Assembly: GCA_016743945.1 (NCBI GenBank)
Contig: JADGFI010000019.1
Coordinates: 1 to 64,000, forward strand
Origin: Desulfobacteraceae bacterium
GTDB lineage: Bacteria > Desulfobacterota > Desulfobacteria > Desulfobacterales > Desulfobacteraceae
Length of the DNA stretch: 64,000 bases
Reading direction: 5' to 3'
Shown: positions 1 to 9,023 of the stretch, in pieces
How the letters are laid out: each line of letters opens with the position of its first letter
Position numbering within the stretch: the stretch's first letter is position 1
The notes under the pieces: generated by a model
Database searches by the model: none
What the model was told of the DNA's origin: nothing
The model's input: the letters and a program-made list of their open reading frames with translations, nothing else
Position numbers and translations under genes: made by a program

Positions 1-50
1 GGTCGGGAAGGGCTAAGCCCTTCCCGACCTCCGAACCGTGCATGCGGTCC
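1..50 (-). mobile_element. Group II intron 3' end remnant (domain V/VI-like)
   Basis: On the minus strand, positions 50-32 read GGACCGCATGCACGGTTC, which resembles the 3' half of a group II intron domain V. It is followed by a near-perfect palindrome at 29-1 (14-bp arms, one-base loop) in the place expected for domain VI. The 5' half of domain V is missing: just beyond position 52 the sequence becomes a Lon-like gene fragment. No intron-encoded reverse transcriptase is visible, and the element runs off the left edge. The identification rests on motif similarity only. The palindrome alone could also be a transcription terminator. Confidence 0.45.
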
Positions 51-54
51 TTTT

Positions 55-270
55 GCAAAATGTTATGGGCATCATCAAGAAACAGAACCTCTGGCATGAG
101 ATCTGCAAAATGGCTCAATGGCTCAATGGGTCACCGCAATGATATCCTTTTGCCGTTGCCCGATTAAAAACTCCGGCTCCAGGTCCTTATGGTTCTGCAG
201 GGCCAAGGTAAATACGGCCGATGGTCCCACATTATAGGAGGCGGACAAGAGCTGGTGGTGGATAGTGTCG
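55..270 (-). pseudogene. Decayed fragment of a Lon-like protease gene
   Basis: This stretch is a diverged copy of part of the intact Lon-like gene in the same window. Positions 55-110 match 5918-5973 almost base for base. After a 16-bp insertion made of two copies of GCTCAATG (113-128), the match resumes up to about 6055. It then jumps to about 6229-6290, so roughly 170 bp are deleted. The reading frame is broken throughout. The divergence suggests that it derives from another copy of the gene rather than from a recent duplication of this one. It abuts an intron-like end on one side and a ferritin-like start on the other. Confidence 0.8.
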
Positions 271-358
271 TGTTGTAATAAATCTCATAAAATTTTTTGG
301 CTTTAATCTCATTTTGAATGGCCGCCCTGACCACTTGTCTGTATTTTTCCAAATCCAT
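271..358 (-). pseudogene. Truncated N-terminus of a rubrerythrin/ferritin-like protein
   Basis: From an ATG at 358 the minus strand encodes MDLEKYRQVVRAAIQNEIKA followed by KKFYEIYYN. This has the spacing and the E..A..FY pattern of the first helix of a rubrerythrin-type four-helix bundle, whose first Glu is normally an iron ligand. After about 29 codons the frame enters the Lon-like fragment and continues as unrelated sequence to a stop at 164, giving a chimeric 64-codon ORF. The start lies 12 bp after the M24 peptidase stop, so the lost gene was probably the second gene of that operon. Family assignment from this few residues is moderate. Confidence 0.55.
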
Positions 359-370
359 GGTTTTGCTTCT

Positions 371-1474
371 TTATGATATTATAATCATCTCTTTTGATGA
401 CTGGTTGATGGATTCTCCCAGCCCCTGGTCGTTGACAATAAAGATATCTTCAATGCGCATGCCTACTTCGCCAGGGATATAGATCCCGGGCTCAATACTG
501 AAGGCCATTCCCTTTTCAAGAATCTGCCGGCTGTTTCCCCGTATGAAAGGGGCTTCATGGACGTCCATCCCGATTCCGTGGCCAGTTCTGTTGATGAAGC
601 AATCCCCATATCCTGCCGCCTCAATGACCTGCCTGGCCTTTTTATCCACCTCCCCTGCACTTACTCCTTGTTTTACTGCATCTGCTGCTGCCTGGAAAGC
701 CTTGTGCACAATGCTGTAGATCTTTTTTTCCCTGGGGCTGATACTGCCCACAAAATAGGTACGGGATGTGTCAGAACAGAATCCATTGACCATGCATCCG
801 AAATCAAGGATGATCACATCTTTTTTTGTTATTATCCGGTCAGACCTGTTGTAATGGGGTCTTGAATTATTGCTTCCTGACGCCACAATGGGTTCAAAGG
901 AGGGGGCTGCTCCTTTTGCGGCAAATTGGGCCAGGATTTCATCCTTGATATCCTTTTCCGTGATGCCGGGCCGGATAAAGGATTGAAGGTGTTCCATTAC
1001 CTGGTCTGCATAAAGGGCCGCCTTTTTCATGGACGAAATCTGGTCACTGGTCTTGATTATCCTGGAGGCGTCCAGGGCAGGTCCTGCATGCCGGAATTCA
1101 CACCCTCTGAACAAATCTTCAAAATCAAGCAGGTCCACCCCCCTGACAGCATCATTGATTCCGATCACAGACGAGGTAAGGCCATGGTCCTGAAAAGCTT
1201 TTTTAACCGCCCCATGCCAGGTCTGGGAGTCATCCCAGACATACATGGCAGTTTCCGGCTCAAGGGCCGCAGCCATATCTTCCTGATACAATTTATTGGA
1301 CACATAAAAAAAACTTTTATCCGCACACACAAACAAAGCCTGGAAACGTTCGCATCCGCCAGGATTGAATTTGATCATGTAGTTCATATCACCGGAAGGT
1401 GCAATGACAATGCAATCCAGATCTTGTGATTTCATTGCAGATGAAAGCTTCTCTAATTTTTCAAAAAACGCCAT
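371..1474 (-). CDS. M24 family Xaa-Pro aminopeptidase
   Basis: A 367-residue cytosolic metallopeptidase of the creatinase/prolidase type, expected to remove an N-terminal residue preceding proline. The N-terminal half is the creatinase-like domain. The C-terminal pita-bread domain shows the metal-ligand blocks ILDFGCMVNGFCSDTSRT (two Asp), GHGIGMDVHEAP (His), FSIEPGIY (Glu) and MRIEDI (Glu), so the dinuclear metal site looks complete. A GAGGAG ribosome site lies five bases before the ATG. Length is normal for short bacterial members. The next gene downstream is only a stub of a ferritin-like protein. The exact substrate cannot be told from sequence. Confidence 0.93.
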   Translation of the reverse strand: MAFFEKLEKLSSAMKSQDLDCIVIAPSGDMNYMIKFNPGGCERFQALFVCADKSFFYVSNKLYQEDMAAALEPETAMYVWDDSQTWHGAVKKAFQDHGLTSSVIGINDAVRGVDLLDFEDLFRGCEFRHAGPALDASRIIKTSDQISSMKKAALYADQVMEHLQSFIRPGITEKDIKDEILAQFAAKGAAPSFEPIVASGSNNSRPHYNRSDRIITKKDVIILDFGCMVNGFCSDTSRTYFVGSISPREKKIYSIVHKAFQAAADAVKQGVSAGEVDKKARQVIEAAGYGDCFINRTGHGIGMDVHEAPFIRGNSRQILEKGMAFSIEPGIYIPGEVGMRIEDIFIVNDQGLGESINQSSKEMIIIS

Positions 1475-2008
1475 AACGCTCCTCTACTTTTTTATCGTTT
1501 TTAATGTTTCATAGTTTTTTAAAAACCCAGGCATTAAAATAAAACCCAAGGCTTTAAGGCTGTCTTTTTTTCCTCATGGTTTTAAGATTTTTGTGCCTGG
1601 TCTTGTGTTTTTGAGATTAAGCCTGTTTGCCGATCATGTCAATGTCGGCAGCTCCTGTCCCCGGCAGTTCATATTTTTCCACATTGTAAAAAAAACCGAC
1701 ATACGCCATGGTTTGATCAGCACAAAATCAAATTTTTAATCCCAAAAAATATTATACCGGCCATCTATTTTTGAATAAATCAGATATTTTTTCCTTAAAT
1801 TTTTAGTTCAAGAAAATTCTTAATTTTCAAAAGAACCTATAATTATTAACCAACAGATCAAACCTGGAAATTTGAGACCCCTTGCCATCATGCCAAAATG
1901 GTTTAACAGCCCTGCATCTGTTTTGCCAAAGGGCATGGTATTTGCTAGTTTACAGGAAATCAGCGTTGCCGAATTGAGAATAAAAAACCATGAAAGGTAC
2001 ATTGCACC
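1475..2008. other. Intergenic region between divergent genes
   Basis: About 530 bp separate the M24 peptidase (leftward) from the hybrid kinase (rightward). It is AT-rich with no convincing reading frame, tRNA or repeat. The one clear signal is a sigma-54-type promoter near 1930-1947. The segment left of about 1700 shows nothing I can assign. Confidence 0.5.
1930..1947 (+). promoter_or_regulatory. Sigma-54 (RpoN) promoter
   Basis: The sequence AGGGCATGGTATTTGCTA has the -24 GG (1932-1933) and -12 GC (1944-1945) separated by exactly 10 bp, with a good TTGCT -12 element. It points at the hybrid kinase start at 2009, about 60 bp downstream. This fits the TGGCAC-N5-TTGCT consensus apart from G for T at its first position and T for C at its last. 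The activator is unknown. Confidence 0.55.
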
Positions 2009-3823
2009 ATGCAGAGGATTAAAGCAGATTTCAGAGGCAGCCGGCAAAAATCATATTCTCCGCCCGGTCAGAAGATCTGGTATTTTTCCCTTGCCCTGGT
2101 TTTTATCGGTTTTACAGCCCTGATGAGCAATCATATAAGGCCTGGCCAGTCCATGACAATATTTTTTACCTGTATGGTTTTCATTTCCGGAGTCTGTGCG
2201 GCTTTTATCTTTGCAATCCATCATCAATGGGCAGGGTTCCTGGCGCAAATAGTCAGGACAAATGACCTGGAACTGAATGAACAGGAAGAGGAAATAAGAT
2301 TTGCCAGGGCTCTTGCCCACACATCCCCTGTTGGAATATGCCTGGCAAAGGACAATACCATCTGCTTTGCCAACACAACCCTGGCCGATCTGACAGGATA
2401 TCGGGTAAAAGAAATCAAGGGCCGGACCCTTGCGCTTTTCTATCCGGATAAATCTTCCTTTGAACAACTTCAGCATGATCTTGAATCTGATATCCCGGAT
2501 TCAGGACTGGTCCAGGCCTCTGCCCAATGGGTTCGCAAGGACGGCAGTCTTTTAAATTGTTCCCTGCGGCGCTGCCCCCTTGATAGCCGGCATAATGAGT
2601 ATTTATGGGTGGTGGCAGATGTGTCGGAACGTGTCCGTCTGGAAAAGGAGCGGGCAAATCTGGAAAAACAATTGATCACAGCCCAGAGAATGGAATCCCT
2701 GGGAGTCCTGGCCAGCGGCATTGCCCACGATTTTAACAATATCCTTTCCCCCATCCTAGGATATTCCCAATTGCTGCTCATGGATGTGACCGACAAAAAA
2801 CACCAAAAATATATTTCCGGCATTTTTGCGGCAGCCCAGAGATCCAGGGAGCTCATCGGCCAGATTCTGGCTTTCAGCCGTCAGAAAGAAGAAAAATGCC
2901 GGCCTGTTTTGGTCCACCCTTTGGTCATGGAAATCGTCAAGCTGCTGACTGAAACCCTTCCTTCCAACATCATTATCAGCTCAACTGTGGACAGAAAATG
3001 CGGGCCGGTCCTGGCTGACCCCACCCAGATTCACCAGGTGATAATGAACCTGTGCACCAATGCCTACCAGGCCATGAAAGCTGATGGAGGCAATTTAAAC
3101 ATTCAATTGGAAACAATGGAAATCCGCCGGGAAAAAACCATGGAAATGGACCTGCCTGGTTCCTATGTGGTGTTGAAAATTTCCGACACAGGTCCTGGAA
3201 TGACAAAAAAAATAAGAGAGCATATGTTTGATCCCTATTTTACAACCAAAACATCCGGCAGGGGCACCGGCCTGGGGCTTTCAGTGGTCCATAGCATTGT
3301 AAAGCGGGTGGGGGGATTCATACGGACAAAGAGTTCGCCGGGCCAGGGTTCGATAATTGAAGTATTTTTACCCAGAGCCGGAGAAAGGCCTCCTGAATTA
3401 AATCTTTGGTCAGACAAAAAGCAAAAAATTTACAAAACAAATTGTTCGATCCTGCTGGTGGATGATGAACAGGAAATTGTGGACATGATCACAGAGATGC
3501 TTATCCGCCATATAGGATGTGAAGTGACCAGTGAAACCTGTAGCCTCAGGGCTCTTAAGACATTCAAGAAAAACCCCGGCTTGTTTGACCTCATAATAAC
3601 CGATCGTACCATGCCCCATCTTGTTGGTACTGACCTGGCAATTCTTATGAAAAAAATTCGGCCGGACATTCCGGTGATTCTCTGTGCCGGATTCAGTGAA
3701 CGACCTGATCAGGAATTGAACGATTCTCCCGGGATAGATGGTTTTCTCATGAAACCCATAGCCCTGGAGGGACTTGGTAAAGCCATACATAATGTATTGA
3801 ATGATAATGACAAGGAGGCCTAG
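2009..3823 (+). CDS. Hybrid sensor histidine kinase with PAS and receiver domains
   Basis: A 604-residue inner-membrane sensor kinase. Two transmembrane helices (about 23-43 and 50-71) leave almost no periplasmic loop, so sensing is probably in the membrane or by the PAS domain at about 95-210. The HisKA box SGIAHDFNNIL places the phospho-histidine at H240. The ATPase domain has the N box LCTNAYQAM, DTGPGM and GRGTGLGLS. The C-terminal receiver has VDDE, phospho-acceptor D532 and K582, but Ala (A560) where the switch Thr/Ser is normal. A chemoreceptor follows after 5 bp in the same operon, behind a sigma-54-like promoter. The signal is unknown. Confidence 0.93.
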   Translation: MQRIKADFRGSRQKSYSPPGQKIWYFSLALVFIGFTALMSNHIRPGQSMTIFFTCMVFISGVCAAFIFAIHHQWAGFLAQIVRTNDLELNEQEEEIRFARALAHTSPVGICLAKDNTICFANTTLADLTGYRVKEIKGRTLALFYPDKSSFEQLQHDLESDIPDSGLVQASAQWVRKDGSLLNCSLRRCPLDSRHNEYLWVVADVSERVRLEKERANLEKQLITAQRMESLGVLASGIAHDFNNILSPILGYSQLLLMDVTDKKHQKYISGIFAAAQRSRELIGQILAFSRQKEEKCRPVLVHPLVMEIVKLLTETLPSNIIISSTVDRKCGPVLADPTQIHQVIMNLCTNAYQAMKADGGNLNIQLETMEIRREKTMEMDLPGSYVVLKISDTGPGMTKKIREHMFDPYFTTKTSGRGTGLGLSVVHSIVKRVGGFIRTKSSPGQGSIIEVFLPRAGERPPELNLWSDKKQKIYKTNCSILLVDDEQEIVDMITEMLIRHIGCEVTSETCSLRALKTFKKNPGLFDLIITDRTMPHLVGTDLAILMKKIRPDIPVILCAGFSERPDQELNDSPGIDGFLMKPIALEGLGKAIHNVLNDNDKEA

Positions 3824-3828
3824 TAAAA

Positions 3829-5442
3829 ATGAGTATCCGGACAAAAGCCTGGCTGTTGATAACAGCCATAACGTTTGTGGTCGCAATTATCTGTTGTAAT
3901 TTCTTAATCAGTCTCAAAAGAATCAATGACATAGACGAAAACATAAGGATCATGGGTCAGATCAATGTAAAGCTTCTGGAATGCAGGCGTCAGGAAAAAA
4001 ATTACCAGCTCCGAGGGCTCGAAGCCCATGGCAAAGATACCCTTAACTCTGTTCAAAAATGGCAGAAACATCTGACAAAAGGACTTGCCCTCATTGGGGC
4101 CCAGGAAAATCTAAGCCACAGATATGAAAAAAAGCTTGTATCAATGCGCCAGGAAACAATTGCCTACGAACAGATTTTTCAGGACCTGGTAAAAAGATAC
4201 CAGGACAATACCAAAAACTGGGACCCTTTACTGGATAAAAAACTGGTGGCCAGGGCAAGGAACAGCCAGGCTCTGGTTATAGAAGTCCAGAACCTGGAAG
4301 AGAGACGCAAGCGTCTTATCATGGACCAGACAAAGATGCTGACCTATATCCTGGGAGGCCTTGTGGTCATTGCCCTGGGTGCCTTTGGTTATTTTCTCAT
4401 GAACAACCTTGTAAAACCGGTTGTACAGGTGGCTTGCATGCTCAGGGAGATTGCCTCCAGAAAAGGGAACCTGACCCTGCGCCTGGCTGTTAACAAAAAA
4501 GATGAGATCGGAGACCTGGCAGGGTGCTTTAACAATTTTGTCGAGGCGATTCAGACCATTATCAAGGATGTCTCCAGCCATATCAGGACCCTGGCAAGTT
4601 CTGCGGGGCAGCTTGACGACATCTCCACCGTGCTCAAGGCCAATGCAGAAAAAACTTCGGAAAAATCCATGTCAATGACCTCAACCGGAATCCAGATGAG
4701 CGCAAACATGAAAAATATCACCACAGCCTCCAGCCAGACCACTGAGAGCATAGGACAGATGGTTCTGTCCACACAAGGTATGAGTGAAAATATCCGCAGC
4801 ATTTTTCAGAGCGCAGAAAAAGCACAGGCAGTCTCTGGCCAGGCAGTTGCAAAGATCTGTTTAGTTTCCAGCCAGATCACGGAACTTGGAAATTTTGCCC
4901 AGAACATTGGTGCGGTAACCGAAGCTATTGCTGATATTTCCGATCAGACCAATCTTCTGGCCCTTAATGCAACAATCGAAGCTGCCAGGGCCGGCTCAGC
5001 CGGCAGGGGTTTTGCCGTTGTCGCCAATGAAATTAAGGTCCTTGCCCAGCAGACAGCCGATGCCACCCTGGATATTAAAAAAGGGATATCAGGTGTCCAG
5101 CAGACAACCCTCGCAACCTCTGAAGAGATCCAAAAAGTCTCTGAAATTATTAATGAAATAGACAGGATAATCGCCTCCATTGCTCTTTCAGTGGAAGAGC
5201 AGAACCAAACAACCCAGGAGTTTGCCAAAAACCTGGATACTGCTTCGGCCAGGATACTGGGAATGGATGAAGACCTTAATCAGAGCGCCGATGCCACAAG
5301 ACAGATGTCTTTGGACATAGACGAAGTGGACGGCTCAGCCAAGGAGATCAATGTCACTGCCTCCCAGGTAAGTTCCTATTCTGAGAAACTTGCCGGACTG
5401 AGTATGGAACTCAAAGATATCATAGGACGACTGCGCACCTAG
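3829..5442 (+). CDS. Methyl-accepting chemotaxis protein
   Basis: A 537-residue transmembrane chemoreceptor. It has an N-terminal membrane helix (about 8-27), a helical periplasmic sensing domain of about 140 residues, a second membrane helix (about 170-192), a HAMP linker and a long cytoplasmic coiled coil. The conserved hairpin tip ISDQTNLLALNATIEAARAG, which contacts CheA/CheW, is near residue 370-390. There is no C-terminal CheR/CheB tether. It starts 5 bp after the hybrid kinase, with an AAGGAGG ribosome site overlapping that gene's end, so the two are co-translated and may share a stimulus. The ligand cannot be predicted. Confidence 0.95.
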   Translation: MSIRTKAWLLITAITFVVAIICCNFLISLKRINDIDENIRIMGQINVKLLECRRQEKNYQLRGLEAHGKDTLNSVQKWQKHLTKGLALIGAQENLSHRYEKKLVSMRQETIAYEQIFQDLVKRYQDNTKNWDPLLDKKLVARARNSQALVIEVQNLEERRKRLIMDQTKMLTYILGGLVVIALGAFGYFLMNNLVKPVVQVACMLREIASRKGNLTLRLAVNKKDEIGDLAGCFNNFVEAIQTIIKDVSSHIRTLASSAGQLDDISTVLKANAEKTSEKSMSMTSTGIQMSANMKNITTASSQTTESIGQMVLSTQGMSENIRSIFQSAEKAQAVSGQAVAKICLVSSQITELGNFAQNIGAVTEAIADISDQTNLLALNATIEAARAGSAGRGFAVVANEIKVLAQQTADATLDIKKGISGVQQTTLATSEEIQKVSEIINEIDRIIASIALSVEEQNQTTQEFAKNLDTASARILGMDEDLNQSADATRQMSLDIDEVDGSAKEINVTASQVSSYSEKLAGLSMELKDIIGRLRT

Positions 5443-5471
5443 AATTTAAAATTGCAGATCTGTTTCAGACC

Positions 5472-5502
5472 CTGCCTGCCCTGAAAAATCCGGGGCAGGC
5501 AG
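5472..5502. repeat. Inverted repeat between convergent genes
   Basis: CTGCCTGCCC at 5472-5481 and its exact complement at 5493-5502 form a 10-bp stem with an 11-base loop. It lies 30 bp after the chemoreceptor stop and before the end of the convergent Lon-like gene. There is no following T-tract on either strand, so a terminator role is possible but not proven. Confidence 0.4.
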
Positions 5503-5687
5503 ATATCAAGGGGTTCCCGGTAAAACACTTTTTCCAATTTGCCGGGCCATGCCCTGTCTTTAGTTTTTCTCCCGGTACATTAATGTGGGAGCTTACCCGA
5601 AAGAATGGGGGAACTTTTCTGGCGCTGCCATTATAAGGATCCGTTTTTGGGTCCAGCCCGGTTACGATCTCTATCCGGGCCGGGGAT

Positions 5688-8600
5688 CTAATCTTTCATA
5701 TAGGTTTGGAAAATCTGCTCATGGGAAATATATTTTTGTCGGTCAAGGTCTAAAAGATACAGGTGAATGGCATTGACCCGGCGGAGGATTTCTTCCTCAG
5801 CCCGTTTTCGCATTTTTCTTTTTGTCTGGATGATCTTTTCTTTCAGGGACGGGGTTGTCTGGGTGGCATAGTATTTTTCGGTTTTGTAGGCGATTCGTTT
5901 TTCAATGAGTTCTTCGCGCAAAAGGTTATGGGCATCATCAAGAAACAGAACCTCTGGCATGAGATCTGCAAAATGGGTCACCGCAATAATATCCTTTTGC
6001 CGCTGCCAATACCCGATTAAAAACTCCGGCTCCAGGTCTTTATAATTTTGCAGGGGCATATACATGCGCCTCAGGTATAGCAACACCTTTTCCGTTTTTT
6101 TCCGGTGGCCGCCGATGATGACAGATCCGCCCACCTCGTCTTTTCTCACTCCCTTGGTCCAGGGTGCCCCGGTGATGCCAAAATCTATGCACAAGGGGAT
6201 TCTCAAGAGGGCTGACATGGTGTTCAGGGCCAGGGCAAATCCGGCCGATGGGCCCCCCACATTATAGGAGGCGGACAAGAGTTGGTGGTGGATGGTGTAG
6301 TGCTGGAGCAGGTCCCCGAAGAGCCAGGGGATACTGATGTCGGGAGATAGCTCCTGGATATAGTTTTTCACCATGGTCAAGGCTTCCTGGGCCGATTGTT
6401 TGGTCATCTGTACGGCCATGTCCAGCTGGGCGGCATTGGGAGCCGAGGTGGAGACGGCCCCGGTGACAATGATGGAAGATCCGTCCACTCTTCCTGTGAG
6501 ACTTGTGGCAATGGGCAACAGCATGCCGGTGACGTCGTTGGCACCCACACCAATGATAAACCCCACCTGGGGCTCCTTGCTCAGCTCTGTTTCCAAAAAT
6601 TCATTGAGCTGGATGGATCCCTTGCGCACCGGACTCCTGGAAATTTCCCTCCGGGCGGATTCCAAATGGGTCTCAACGATTGGGTATTGTTCTTCCGATG
6701 TGATATGCGCCACGGATTCCATGATCTGATCATAGTGTTTTACAAAATTTTTTAGATCATTTTTGATGTTGGCTTTTAACAGGGGGGGGGCTTTAACGGC
6801 ATCCAGAATCCCCAGGATGGTTTTAAAATTTAATTTAATAAATTCGTTTTTTTCCTGGGCGGTTGATTCTTTTAAATCCCGAAGTTTTAACAATACTTTA
6901 TATTCCGTGCTGCAAAGGGCAATGGCTTTTTCAGTAAAGGAAGTGAAATCGGCAGGCGTATTGCAGATGCCCTGGGCCGTTTCAATGATTTTTTCCACTT
7001 CAAATTGCCGCTTGTGGGGGATATCATCAAATTGTTTTTTAATGATATCAAAAATATCCTTTTGTCGCATATGACCTGAAATCTCAAGGGTTTTCAACCG
7101 CTTGGACCGGATAAGGGCAGGATCCAGGATATCTAAGCGATTGGTGGTCAGCACCGTGAATACCTTGTTTAAGGGTATTTCTCCGTCAATAATATTTAAA
7201 AATTTATTGGTCAGGGCGTCGGAGGGTTGGCCACCGGTCCCGCTTCTTTTGGGGGCCAGGGCATCCCCCTCGTCAAAAAAAATCACGGTGGGGGCCACCA
7301 TTTTTGCAATGTCATAGACTTTTTCAAGGTTTGCCACCGCCCCGTGGACCGGGCTTGCGGAATCCTGCAAGGCCGACGGGCTTGTGGCAATGTCATGAAC
7401 CTTGAGGTTGGACGAAAGCCAGATCCTGACCAGAAAGGTTTTCCCGCTGCCGGGAGGTCCCGTCAGAACCACGCCTTTTTCCTCGCTGACCCCGTAATTG
7501 AAACAATTATTGGCCATTTCCGAAAATTTGTCCTTGATATCCCCCACATACTCCTCCCAGTTGACCTTCCGGTCCATACGGTCCACCACCTTGTTGTAGA
7601 GTTCTCCATAGACATTTTTGGCCACTAGCTGGAAAGCGCTTCTTACAAGGATGCTGTTGTCCAAAAATTCTAGGATAAAATCCCCCCGGATATTAATGAT
7701 GGATTCAATGAGCTTTCTGACATAGGCCGGGCTGATCTTGAGACTGCGCTCTTTGAAAATAGCATAGATCTTTTCGGCAGCCTCATCCAGTTGTTTGGAT
7801 TTTGGATGGTAGTGGGTGGGAATCTGGTGACGGTTAATTTCCAAAAGAATAATCTTTTTCAGGTTTTCCTGGTTCATCCAGAATTTGGACATGTCAATGA
7901 TACAGCCTTTTTCCACAAAGCGCCGGTAAATGGCCGAATCAAACCGGTGGGTCTGGTCGGTGGTGGCAATGAGAAAACAATCCCGCCGGCCGTCAATTAT
8001 TTCGTCTAGCACAATATTGCTGGTGTCAATGAGGGTTCGCTGCTGCTTTTCTGCTCCTCCCCCCCCGGGGCTGCTTTCTGATTTCCCAAAGGCAGAATGG
8101 GCTTCTTCTATGTGGCGGATGGAGGTGACCTTGGGGTGGCCCATGGCCCGTTTAAAATAATTGCCCGGCTCTCCGGACAGTGCGGTCTGGTAATCATTGG
8201 GGGTGACAATGGAGGCGTCCACCTCAATGCCCCGTTCTTCAAAATCTGTCAGGCTGCTCATGATCCGTTTTTTGAAGATTCGTCGCAGGAGGGGAATATT
8301 GGCCAGTCGCCGGTAAAAGGCCAGCTTTTTCTTTCTGGCAATTTTCATGGCAAAATCAGGATCCACATCCTCAAGGGCGGCAAAGAGGCTGTGGTTGGCC
8401 AGAATTTCTTCCTTTTTGATTTTCCAGTCCACTGCCGGGATGACCTCATTTCTAAAAACTACCTTTTCAAGGGCTTCTCTGACCGTGGCCGATTTGCCGC
8501 TGCCCGAGGTTCCTTCCACAAGCATGATGGGAGCCTTTGGCACATCCGGGTCCTCAAGATGTTCTTTCCTAATATGGGCCCGGTAGATTTTGTCAAATAT

Positions 8601-9002
8601 TTCAACCAATTCCATGGGGACGTGCAGATCCGTGAGTTCCCGATCCAGAACGGCAATGAGATAATGGTACTCCGGCTTTGTCAGTTCCTTTTCAATGACC
8701 CGGTTCCAGGAAGCACCGGGGTTGGTTTCCCCGGAATAAAGAAATCGTTTTTTCCAGTCCGTCAGAATTTCCGGATTATTGAGCACATTCATCTGCTTTT
8801 TTTTTCTGCGCAGGAAAAAAATTAGATACAATACCTCTTTAACACTGGAAACAAAGGGATTGGGAGCTTTGTACTGGTTAAGGCGGCTTCTGACAAAGGC
8901 CTTTGTATCATAGGTCCATGTTGCCGCCATGGATTCGATTTTTTTTATGGTTTCTTCAGGAAGCGTGATATATATTTTTTCTTTTGTGATTCGTTTGGCC
9001 AT
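5688..9002 (-). CDS. Lon-type protease with two AAA+ domains
   Basis: A 1104-residue ATP-dependent protease of unusual build. The first AAA+ module has Walker A GTSGSGKS (K170), an acidic Walker B (IRHIEEAH, about 296-302) and sensor-1 Thr/Asp residues. The second, Cdc48/FtsH-like, has GPPGSGKT (K521) and FFDEGD (D577/E578). The C-terminal S16 domain keeps the Lon dyad: Ser919 in GGPSAG and Lys969 in IGGHRKK. There is no Lon LAN substrate domain and no clear transmembrane helix. The N-terminus instead resembles a ribbon-helix-helix stretch. A GGGAGGAG site precedes the ATG. An SPFH membrane protein lies 21 bp upstream, implying a membrane-tethered quality-control unit. Substrates are unknown. 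Confidence 0.88.
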   Translation of the reverse strand: MAKRITKEKIYITLPEETIKKIESMAATWTYDTKAFVRSRLNQYKAPNPFVSSVKEVLYLIFFLRRKKKQMNVLNNPEILTDWKKRFLYSGETNPGASWNRVIEKELTKPEYHYLIAVLDRELTDLHVPMELVEIFDKIYRAHIRKEHLEDPDVPKAPIMLVEGTSGSGKSATVREALEKVVFRNEVIPAVDWKIKKEEILANHSLFAALEDVDPDFAMKIARKKKLAFYRRLANIPLLRRIFKKRIMSSLTDFEERGIEVDASIVTPNDYQTALSGEPGNYFKRAMGHPKVTSIRHIEEAHSAFGKSESSPGGGGAEKQQRTLIDTSNIVLDEIIDGRRDCFLIATTDQTHRFDSAIYRRFVEKGCIIDMSKFWMNQENLKKIILLEINRHQIPTHYHPKSKQLDEAAEKIYAIFKERSLKISPAYVRKLIESIINIRGDFILEFLDNSILVRSAFQLVAKNVYGELYNKVVDRMDRKVNWEEYVGDIKDKFSEMANNCFNYGVSEEKGVVLTGPPGSGKTFLVRIWLSSNLKVHDIATSPSALQDSASPVHGAVANLEKVYDIAKMVAPTVIFFDEGDALAPKRSGTGGQPSDALTNKFLNIIDGEIPLNKVFTVLTTNRLDILDPALIRSKRLKTLEISGHMRQKDIFDIIKKQFDDIPHKRQFEVEKIIETAQGICNTPADFTSFTEKAIALCSTEYKVLLKLRDLKESTAQEKNEFIKLNFKTILGILDAVKAPPLLKANIKNDLKNFVKHYDQIMESVAHITSEEQYPIVETHLESARREISRSPVRKGSIQLNEFLETELSKEPQVGFIIGVGANDVTGMLLPIATSLTGRVDGSSIIVTGAVSTSAPNAAQLDMAVQMTKQSAQEALTMVKNYIQELSPDISIPWLFGDLLQHYTIHHQLLSASYNVGGPSAGFALALNTMSALLRIPLCIDFGITGAPWTKGVRKDEVGGSVIIGGHRKKTEKVLLYLRRMYMPLQNYKDLEPEFLIGYWQRQKDIIAVTHFADLMPEVLFLDDAHNLLREELIEKRIAYKTEKYYATQTTPSLKEKIIQTKRKMRKRAEEEILRRVNAIHLYLLDLDRQKYISHEQIFQTYMKD

Positions 9003-9023
9003 TCGCTCCTCCCAAGCAACAAC

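Noticed and set aside
8097..8825. 242-codon plus-strand frame inside the Lon-like gene
   Set aside because: It lies wholly opposite the first AAA+ domain, which has intact motifs.
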